Shown here one piece after another: positions 1 through 5,871 of a stretch of DNA of 12,969 nucleotides. The DNA lies in contig CBEVZC010000087.1 in the NCBI GenBank assembly GCA_965554225.1, positions 1 to 12,969 of the forward strand, in the 5' to 3' direction. The notes beneath the pieces are model-generated. The model did not search any database and was not told where the DNA came from. It saw nothing but the letters and a program-made list of their open reading frames with translations. Made by a program: the position numbers and the translations under genes. Each line of letters opens with the position of its first letter. Position 1 is the first letter of the stretch. This DNA comes from BMS3ABIN04 sp965554225 (GTDB lineage: Bacteria; Bacteroidota; Ignavibacteria; Ignavibacteriales; Melioribacteraceae).

Positions 1-66
1 TGACTTAACGACTAACTACTTTGGTTACATTTTATTTTGACCTAACACGAATAGAGAGGAAAATTT

Positions 67-831
67 ATGACATCGCTAAAAGATAAAACCGTTTTTATCA
101 CAGGAGCTTCTTCGGGAATAGGAAAAGCTTGTGCAGAAGATTTTGCCGAAGAAGGCGCTAATTTAATTCTGTGCGCACGCAGAAAAAAACTCATAGATAA
201 ATTAGCCGAAAAATTAAGAGAAAAAGTTAAAGTTCTTACCTTAAAATTAGATGTAACGAAAAATAATGAGGTACAAAATTCAATTAAATTTTTGCCTGAA
301 GAATGGGAAGACATAGATATATTGGTCAATAACGCCGGCCTTGGTAGAGGATTAAATAAACTGTACGAAGACAATGTTGAAGGCTGGGAAGAAATGATAG
401 ATACAAACATCAAAGGACTTTTATATGTAACAAAGGCAATCGTACCGGGAATGGTTAGAAGAGAAAAAGGACATATAATTAATATCGGATCAATAGCCGG
501 GCACGAAGCTTATCCGGGCGGTGGAGTTTATTGCGCCACAAAACATGCTGTAAATGCAATTACAAAATCCTTACGGATGGATATATTGGATAAGGGTATA
601 AGAGTTTCGACCGTTGACCCGGGCATGGTAGAAACCAATTTTAGTAATATAAGATTTTATGGTGATGAAGAAAGAGCGAGAAATACTTACAAGGGATTAA
701 CTCCATTAACCGGAAAAGACATTGCTGAAGCAGTTGTATTTTGCGCTACCAGACCACCTCATGCTAATATTAACGAGATAATTATTATGCCCAGTGTTCA
801 GGCGAATGCATTTGTAACATACAGAAAATAA
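67..831 (+). CDS. YdfG-like short-chain dehydrogenase/reductase (NADP-dependent)
   Basis: A 254-residue classical SDR. The Rossmann cofactor motif TGASSGIG lies at residues 12-19, the NNAG motif at 88-91, and the catalytic residues are Asn114, Ser142, Tyr155 and Lys159 (YCATK). Arg38-Arg39 after the second strand favours NADP(H). The C-terminal part, with PGMVETNFSNIRF and a tail containing HANINEIIIMP, resembles E. coli YdfG, an NADP-dependent 3-hydroxy-acid dehydrogenase that oxidises L-allo-threonine, serine and 3-hydroxypropionate. This family is cytosolic and usually tetrameric. The ATG start is supported by AGAGAGGA at 53-60, six bases upstream. The gene appears monocistronic and ends in a strong hairpin terminator at 847-885. 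The fold and cofactor are certain; the substrate is inferred from family resemblance. Confidence 0.9.
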   Translation: MTSLKDKTVFITGASSGIGKACAEDFAEEGANLILCARRKKLIDKLAEKLREKVKVLTLKLDVTKNNEVQNSIKFLPEEWEDIDILVNNAGLGRGLNKLYEDNVEGWEEMIDTNIKGLLYVTKAIVPGMVRREKGHIINIGSIAGHEAYPGGGVYCATKHAVNAITKSLRMDILDKGIRVSTVDPGMVETNFSNIRFYGDEERARNTYKGLTPLTGKDIAEAVVFCATRPPHANINEIIIMPSVQANAFVTYRK

Positions 832-846
832 TAAATACGGGAAGCT

Positions 847-885
847 TGTAAAGCGAATCTCACGATTCGCTTTACATTTTTATTT
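847..885 (+). terminator. Intrinsic terminator of the SDR gene
   Basis: A perfect 13-bp inverted repeat, TGTAAAGCGAATC at 847-859 and GATTCGCTTTACA at 864-876, encloses a 4-base loop and is followed by TTTTTATTT. It sits 15 bases after the SDR stop codon. On the minus strand the hairpin is not followed by a clean T-run, so it mainly serves the plus-strand gene, although the convergent yciO-like gene runs into it. Confidence 0.9.
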
Positions 886-912
886 AAAAAGTCAAAATTC
901 ATAAAATTCTTA

Positions 913-1524
913 TTATAGAAAATAACTTAAATCCCCGGCTCCTTCTCTTATGATTTCCGGTTTGTCACCGCTCAAATCAATTATACTGGAAGATTGCCCG
1001 CTTAATGCGCCATCGGCTAACATTAGATCAACCAGATGATCAAAAACGGTTCTTATTTCCACAGGATCAAAATAAATATCACCTTTTCTACTTGTAACGC
1101 TTGTGCTTATTATTGGGTGTCCCAATTCAGCAGCGAGTGTTCTTGCAATTTTATTATTAGGAACTCTAATACCCACAGTTTTTCTTTTTGTCCATATTTT
1201 TTTAGGTACATCTTTCGCTGCAGGTAAAACAAAAGTATACGGTCCGGGAATAAGTTTTTTCATAGCTTTATAAGCATAGTTAGACACTTTGGCGTAATGA
1301 GAAATGTCTTTTAAGTCGGAGCAGATAAAACTGAGCAATTTTGTATCTGCTTCATTTTTAATCATATAAATTCTTTCAATCGCTTCTTTATTATAGATAT
1401 CACAACCTAAACCATAAACGGTATCTGTTGGATAAATTATTACTCCGCCTTGTTTCAATATATCTACAGCTTTATTGATATATCGTAATTGTGGCGTCTC
1501 GGGGTGTAATTTATAGTATTCCAT
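913..1524 (-). CDS. yciO: YciO-type Sua5/YrdC/TsaC-family protein
   Basis: A 203-residue single-domain YrdC-fold protein. Visible family motifs are YPTDTVYGLG at residues 31-40, PGPYTF at 93-98, VGIRVP at 117-122 and REGAG at 193-197. The N-terminus (YYKLHPETPQLR) and overall length match E. coli YciO rather than TsaC/Sua5. The KxR and SxN residues that mark genuine threonylcarbamoyl-AMP synthases are missing: the first region reads IKNEADTKLLSF and the second STSVTSR. Family knowledge is that TsaC/Sua5 makes threonylcarbamoyl-AMP for tRNA t6A, while the YciO role is poorly defined. The ATG start is preceded by GAGGG about seven bases away. A TATAAT hexamer at 1560-1565 (minus strand) could be its -10, but no good -35 is visible. 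Function beyond nucleotide or RNA binding is uncertain. Confidence 0.88.
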   Translation of the reverse strand: MEYYKLHPETPQLRYINKAVDILKQGGVIIYPTDTVYGLGCDIYNKEAIERIYMIKNEADTKLLSFICSDLKDISHYAKVSNYAYKAMKKLIPGPYTFVLPAAKDVPKKIWTKRKTVGIRVPNNKIARTLAAELGHPIISTSVTSRKGDIYFDPVEIRTVFDHLVDLMLADGALSGQSSSIIDLSGDKPEIIREGAGDLSYFL

Positions 1525-1704
1525 TTCTTATCCCTCAAAAATTATTCGGATATTCTAAGATTATATTGCTATTATTATTTTTAATTTTAGAATTAAAATG
1601 CCTTGTAATTCTACAGAATAATAAATAAAGATAAAAGTAGTTTTTCAATAATCAATAAATATTTTGGTCATTTTGAAAAAATTATTCTTTCCTATTGTAA
1701 TAGT

Positions 1705-2859
1705 ATGAAATTTAAAAACATTCCGAAACAGGTTTTCTTATTAGGGCTAATTAGTTTTTTTACTGATTTTGCGAGTGAAATGCTCTATCCTGTTACTCCC
1801 CTGTTTCTCACCGTAACATTAGGTGCTTCAATGGCTGTAGTTGGTGTTATTGAAGGTGTGGCAGAAGTAACAGCAGGTTTATTAAAAGGTTATTTCGGTA
1901 ATTTATCGGATAAACTTCAGAAACGTTCAATTTTTGTAGTATTAGGCTACGGTTTATCATCAATTGTAAAACCGTTACCGGGATTTTTTCCAAAAATATC
2001 AACTGTAGTTTTATCGCGTGTGACAGACAGAATTGGCAAGGGAGTTAGAACCGCTCCGCGCGATGCAATTTTAGCTGCTAATTCAAACGGAAATACCGGA
2101 GCTATTTTTGGCTTTCACAGAGCTATGGATACTTTAGGAGCTGTTGTAGGTCCTTTAACTGCAATAGCGCTGCTTCAATTAGCTCATTTTGAATACCGTA
2201 GTATATACTTATTTGCGATAATTCCTTCCATTTTTGCAATTGTAATTACCTTTATGATAAAGGATCCAAAAGCAAAAAAAAGCAATAATAATAAACTTTC
2301 CTACGCTCGCTTCTGGAATGCCGCCCCGAAAAAATATAAACAATTATTGTTCCTCGTAATAATTTTTTCACTAGTCAACAGTAGCGATGTATTTCTTATC
2401 TTAAAATCTAAAAATGTACTGGCCTCGGATTCGTTGTCAATAGGCGGGTATGTTTTCTATAACATAGTTTATGCTATTGCTTCTTACCCTATTGGAATTT
2501 TATCCGATAAACATGGAAAGAAAAATATTTTTGTAGCTGGAATTTTTATCTTTGCATTTGTTTATTTTGGCTTTTCATACAATACAAACTCTTTAATTGT
2601 TTGGTTGCTCTTTGCATTCTACGGAATTTATGCAGCTTCTAACGAAGGAGTAATTAAAGCTTGGGTTTCAGATTTAATCCCGCATGAAATGCTAGGTTCG
2701 GCAATAGGATTACTCACCATGTCTTCCAGCTTAGCAATGATGTTGGGATCAATGACTGCCGGAATATTATGGGATAGTTTCGGAAGTTCATTTCCTTTTC
2801 TTGTTTCAGGTATTGTAAGTACACTTATTGGAATTCTATTTTTACGACTTAAAAACTGA
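1705..2859 (+). CDS. MFS transporter, substrate unknown
   Basis: A 384-residue, strongly hydrophobic polytopic membrane protein with the layout of a 12-helix major facilitator. The N-terminal motif FFTDFASEMLYP is at residues 18-29, a motif-A-like loop (GNLSDKLQKRS) at 65-75, the conserved stretch DRIGKGVRTAPRDA at 108-121, and FGFHRAMDTLGAVVGP at 135-150. A second, weaker motif-A-like loop (LSDKHGKKN) opens the C-terminal half. These signatures define a widespread bacterial MFS subgroup whose substrate I do not know; members are often annotated simply as MFS transporters. The location is the inner membrane. No Shine-Dalgarno sequence precedes the ATG (TATTGTAATAGT lies immediately upstream), so translation may be leaderless or weak. 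No neighbouring enzyme suggests a substrate. Confidence 0.88.
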   Translation: MKFKNIPKQVFLLGLISFFTDFASEMLYPVTPLFLTVTLGASMAVVGVIEGVAEVTAGLLKGYFGNLSDKLQKRSIFVVLGYGLSSIVKPLPGFFPKISTVVLSRVTDRIGKGVRTAPRDAILAANSNGNTGAIFGFHRAMDTLGAVVGPLTAIALLQLAHFEYRSIYLFAIIPSIFAIVITFMIKDPKAKKSNNNKLSYARFWNAAPKKYKQLLFLVIIFSLVNSSDVFLILKSKNVLASDSLSIGGYVFYNIVYAIASYPIGILSDKHGKKNIFVAGIFIFAFVYFGFSYNTNSLIVWLLFAFYGIYAASNEGVIKAWVSDLIPHEMLGSAIGLLTMSSSLAMMLGSMTAGILWDSFGSSFPFLVSGIVSTLIGILFLRLKN

Positions 2860-3080
2860 TCTCTCACTGACCTATTCCGAACTATTTTCTAGTGTTATAC
2901 TATACTCTCAGTTATTTCACAAATTGGATATTAGTCATAATTTTGAGCCATCCACATTATTGAGCAGGAGCCATGAATTCGCCTAATAAAATATATATTA
3001 AAATTTTGCATGATAATTTTGTGTTAAATAATTTTTAAAAGATTTTGCTATCTTAATTTGCTAAATATTATGGTTTTAAG

Positions 3081-3788
3081 ATGGGAAAGAAAAAATTTGC
3101 AGTAGTAGCATTGAGTGGTGGAATGGATAGCTGTGTAACGGCTGCAATTGCTAATCAGGACTATGATCTTGCGCTATTGCATATCAATTACGGCCAAAAA
3201 ACGGAGAACCGGGAACTTACTGCATTTCATGATATAGCCGAATTTTATAATGCAGAAAAAAAATTGGTTATAGAGTTTACACATTTTCAAAAAATAGGCG
3301 GATCTTCTTTAACAGATAAAAATATTGAGATTTCAAAAGCTGATCTGGAAAACAAAGAGATACCAACTTCTTATGTCCCTTTCAGAAACGCAAATATACT
3401 TTCTGCTTGTGTAAGCTGGGCCGAGGTAATAGATGCTGAAGCTATTTTTATTGGAGCCGTGTACGAAGATTCTTCAGGTTACCCCGATTGTCGTCCGGAT
3501 TTCTTTTCAGCTTTTGAACAGGTGATAAATCTCGGCACAAAACCACAAACGCAAATAAAAATAGAAACTCCCATCATCTATATGAAAAAATCTGAAATCA
3601 TACAAAAAGGATTGGAGTTAAATGCACCGTTAAACCTTACATGGTCTTGTTATAAGGATGAAGAAGAAGCATGCGGTGTTTGTGACAGCTGTGCACTGCG
3701 TTTACGAGCCTTTCAGGAACTTGGACTTGACGACCCAATTCCATATAAGAACAGACCTAATTACGCCAAGAAACAACAAGATAAATAG
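3081..3788 (+). CDS. queC: 7-cyano-7-deazaguanine (preQ0) synthase QueC
   Basis: A 235-residue PP-loop enzyme that converts 7-carboxy-7-deazaguanine to preQ0 using ATP and ammonia in queuosine biosynthesis. The PP-loop SGGMDS is at residues 12-17, with the family motifs YVPFRN at 98-103 and YPDCRPDF at 134-141. The C-terminal zinc site has four cysteines, Cys190, Cys198, Cys201 and Cys204, in WSC...CGVCDSC. Length matches the family (about 220-240). The ATG has no evident Shine-Dalgarno sequence. It is followed ten bases later by queF, whose product uses QueC's product, so the pair is almost certainly co-transcribed. The queD and queE steps are not encoded in this window. Confidence 0.96.
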   Translation: MGKKKFAVVALSGGMDSCVTAAIANQDYDLALLHINYGQKTENRELTAFHDIAEFYNAEKKLVIEFTHFQKIGGSSLTDKNIEISKADLENKEIPTSYVPFRNANILSACVSWAEVIDAEAIFIGAVYEDSSGYPDCRPDFFSAFEQVINLGTKPQTQIKIETPIIYMKKSEIIQKGLELNAPLNLTWSCYKDEEEACGVCDSCALRLRAFQELGLDDPIPYKNRPNYAKKQQDK

Positions 3789-3791
3789 GAG
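3787..3791 (+). promoter_or_regulatory. Ribosome binding site setting the queF TTG start
   Basis: AGGAG overlaps the queC stop codon (TAG at 3786-3788) and lies seven bases before a TTG at 3799. It selects that TTG over the upstream in-frame ATG at 3658, which lies deep inside queC. Confidence 0.8.
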
Positions 3792-3798
3792 TATAACT

Positions 3799-4173
3799 TT
3801 GGAAGATAAAAAGAAATTATTAGAGACGTTTGAAAATCAATACCCCGAAAGAGATTATTTAATAACTCATACTGCGCCGGAGTTTACATCGCTTTGCCCT
3901 AAAACCAGTCAGCCGGATTTTGCGACAATGATTTTAGAATATATCCCTGATAAATTATGCATTGAACTTAAATCATATAAAATTTATCTTAATTCGTATA
4001 GGAATGACGGCATCTTTTTCGAGAGTGTAACCAATAAAATTTTAGACGATTTGGTTGCTGTTTGCAAACCGAGATTCATGAGACTTACCGCTGAGTTTAA
4101 TGTGCGAGGAGGAATAACTTCTGTTATTGAAGCCGAATACGAAGCTGAAGATGAATTCAATAATTTGAATTAA
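3799..4173 (+). CDS. queF: NADPH-dependent preQ0 reductase QueF (unimodular)
   Basis: A 124-residue protein starting at TTG 3799. It reduces the nitrile of preQ0 to the aminomethyl group of preQ1 with two NADPH. The signature EFTSLCPKTSQPDFAT contains the nucleophilic Cys33, which forms the thioimide with the substrate, and the acid Asp40. The family motif ELKSYKIY is at 56-63, RGGI lies near the C-terminus, and Glu75 corresponds to the preQ0-binding Glu of Bacillus QueF. The residue before it is Phe74 where Bacillus QueF has His (FHE becomes FFE). The protein is shorter at both ends than the 165-residue Bacillus enzyme, which fits the compact unimodular type with a single T-fold domain. It acts directly after QueC, encoded just upstream. 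Confidence 0.95.
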   Translation: MEDKKKLLETFENQYPERDYLITHTAPEFTSLCPKTSQPDFATMILEYIPDKLCIELKSYKIYLNSYRNDGIFFESVTNKILDDLVAVCKPRFMRLTAEFNVRGGITSVIEAEYEAEDEFNNLN

Positions 4174-4321
4174 TATCATTATGAAACTCCTATCCCAAAT
4201 ATCATTAGATTCTAACATTTTACTCAAATCAAAATTTTATGTCTCAGTGATGCACGAGTCCTCAACACTAAATCCGTATTTACAATTAGTTAAAATCAGA
4301 AAATTTTTATTATCGAAATAC

Positions 4322-4350
4322 TTGGCAATGACTTCAGCCCATAAGCTAAT
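4322..4350 (+). promoter_or_regulatory. Possible sigma-70 promoter for the tyrosine phenol-lyase gene
   Basis: TTGGCA at 4322-4327 (5 of 6 matches to the -35 consensus) is separated by 17 bases from GCTAAT at 4345-4350 (4 of 6 matches to the -10). It lies in the 230-base gap before the lyase gene, with start-site spacing that would leave a leader of roughly 45 bases. In such AT-rich DNA a match of this quality can arise by chance. Confidence 0.3.
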
Positions 4351-4393
4351 TACAAACAATTTATGATAAAAAATAATATTTTAATTAGTTAAT

Positions 4394-4397
4394 GGAG
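4394..4397 (+). promoter_or_regulatory. Ribosome binding site fixing the lyase start at 4404
   Basis: GGAG lies six bases before the ATG at 4404. An in-frame ATG at 4392 overlaps this GGAG and has no Shine-Dalgarno of its own, so the start at 4404 is preferred. Confidence 0.75.
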
Positions 4398-4403
4398 TTA
4401 AAA

Positions 4404-5789
4404 ATGAAAAAGTTAAAAAAAAGAAGTTGGGCAGAGCCCTTTAAAATTAAGGTTGTTGAACCTATAAAAATGACAACGCATACACAACGTGCAAAAGCTA
4501 TAAAAGATGCGGGCTATAACACATTTTTATTAAAGTCAGATGATGTATATATTGACCTGCTGACCGACAGCGGCACAAATGCAATGAGCGATAACCAATG
4601 GGCAGGAATGATGTTAGGTGATGAAGCTTATGCAGGCAGTAAGAATTTCTATCATCTTTGGGATAACGTAAAAAAATATTACGGCTTTCCGTATTTTGTC
4701 CCTACTCACCAAGGTAGAGCCGCAGAACATATGTTATCACAGATTATGATTAAACCCGGAGATTATATTCCTGGCAATATGTATTTCACCACCACAAAAC
4801 TTCATCAAGAGTTAGCCGGCGGTACTTTTGTAGATGTTATAATTGATGAGGCACACAATGCTGAAAAAGAACATCCATTTAAAGGAAATATCGATATTCA
4901 GAAATTTAAAGACCTGATTAAAAAAGTAGGCGCTAAAAAAATTGCTTATGTAAGTATGGCTGGACCGGTAAATATGGCAGGCGGTCAACCTTTTTCTATG
5001 GCAAATCTTAAACAAGTAAAAAAAATAACTGATAAATACGGAATAAGGCTTTGGTTGGATGCAACTAGGATAACCGAAAATGCATATTTTATTAAGAAAC
5101 GTGAACGCGGTTATAAGTCCAAATCTATTGGCGAAATAATTTTAGAAATTTGTTCCTACTTTGACGGAATTTGGGTAAGCGCAAAAAAAGATTTAATGGT
5201 GAACATCGGCGGATTTATTGCAACACGCAATAAAAAGATTTATGAAGCTGCCAGGAATATGGTTGTTGTTTACGAAGGTCTGCACACTTACGGAGGTTTA
5301 GCCGGAAGAGATATGGAAGCAATGGCAAGAGGTATTGAAGAGATGGTACTTTATGATAATATCCATGCAAGAGTCGGACAGGTTGAATATTGCGGTAAGC
5401 GTCTTGAAGAATTCAATATTCCTATGGTTAAGCCATTTGGCGGGCATGCGATTTTCCTTGACGCAAAAGAATTTTTACCGCATATTAAGCAGGAAGAATT
5501 TCCGGCTCAAACTCTTGCATCTGAAATTTATTTAGATTCAGGCGTAAGGGGAATGGAACGCGGTATTGTGTCTGCGGGAAGAGATAAAAAAACGGGGAAA
5601 AATCATCATCCTAAATTGGAATTAGTGCGATTAACTTTCCCTAGACGTGTTTATACGCAAGCACATATTGATGTAACGGTAGAATCTATTGTGGAAGTTT
5701 ATCAAAACAGAAAATCTATAAAGGGATTAAAAATGGTTTACGAACCGGAATACTTACGATTTTTCCAAGGAAGATTTAAAAAACTATAA
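4404..5789 (+). CDS. tpl: Tyrosine phenol-lyase-like PLP beta-eliminating lyase
   Basis: A 461-residue member of the tryptophanase/tyrosine phenol-lyase family (fold type I, PLP). Such enzymes split tyrosine to phenol, or tryptophan to indole, plus pyruvate and ammonia. The PLP lysine is Lys262 in SAKKD. Compared from memory with Citrobacter tyrosine phenol-lyase at a constant offset of 5, the key residues are kept: Phe41, Tyr76, Arg105, Thr129, Asn190, Asp219, Arg222, Met384, Arg386 and Phe453. The substrate-specificity segment reads GMERG, as in tyrosine phenol-lyase, where tryptophanase has VEIG; NMYFTTT and LLTDSGTNAMSD also favour tyrosine phenol-lyase. One local difference is MAGPVN around the PLP-contacting Asn. 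It is monocistronic, with its own leader and a terminator at 5806-5841. A tryptophanase annotation is likely in databases; the residues argue otherwise. Confidence 0.85.
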   Translation: MKKLKKRSWAEPFKIKVVEPIKMTTHTQRAKAIKDAGYNTFLLKSDDVYIDLLTDSGTNAMSDNQWAGMMLGDEAYAGSKNFYHLWDNVKKYYGFPYFVPTHQGRAAEHMLSQIMIKPGDYIPGNMYFTTTKLHQELAGGTFVDVIIDEAHNAEKEHPFKGNIDIQKFKDLIKKVGAKKIAYVSMAGPVNMAGGQPFSMANLKQVKKITDKYGIRLWLDATRITENAYFIKKRERGYKSKSIGEIILEICSYFDGIWVSAKKDLMVNIGGFIATRNKKIYEAARNMVVVYEGLHTYGGLAGRDMEAMARGIEEMVLYDNIHARVGQVEYCGKRLEEFNIPMVKPFGGHAIFLDAKEFLPHIKQEEFPAQTLASEIYLDSGVRGMERGIVSAGRDKKTGKNHHPKLELVRLTFPRRVYTQAHIDVTVESIVEVYQNRKSIKGLKMVYEPEYLRFFQGRFKKL

Positions 5790-5805
5790 TACAAATTAGT
5801 AAATT

Positions 5806-5841
5806 AATAAACCAAGTTTTTACGGAACTTGGTTTATTTTT
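5806..5841 (+). terminator. Intrinsic terminator of the lyase gene
   Basis: AATAAACCAAGTT at 5806-5818 pairs perfectly over 13 bp with AACTTGGTTTATT at 5826-5838. The loop is seven bases and the T-run continues to 5841. It lies 16 bases after the lyase stop and separates that gene from glnD-murI. Confidence 0.85.
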
Positions 5842-5871
5842 ATATAGTAAAAACACAAACAATTTTATTTA

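Noticed and set aside
42..413. A 123-codon minus-strand frame opposite the SDR gene
   Set aside because: It is a shadow of the SDR coding sequence with no motif of its own.
1579..1598. TTTTAATT...AATTAAAA palindrome between yciO and the MFS gene
   Set aside because: It is made only of A/T with a 4-base spacer in very AT-rich DNA, has no second copy, and is expected by chance.
2860..3080. Possible preQ1 or other riboswitch before queC
   Set aside because: I looked for the C-rich preQ1-I loop with its A-rich tail and for stable stem-loops and saw neither. TTGCAT/TAATTT with 17-base spacing near 3007-3035 is only a 3+3 promoter match, too weak to list.
3658..3798. Upstream extension of queF to an ATG inside queC
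   Set aside because: The extra 47 residues overlap queC in another frame and do not resemble QueF; AGGAG at 3787 selects TTG 3799.
4181..4366. A 61-codon open frame between queF and the lyase gene
   Set aside because: It has no Shine-Dalgarno, no recognisable motif and a composition like surrounding non-coding DNA. The region more plausibly holds the lyase promoter and leader.
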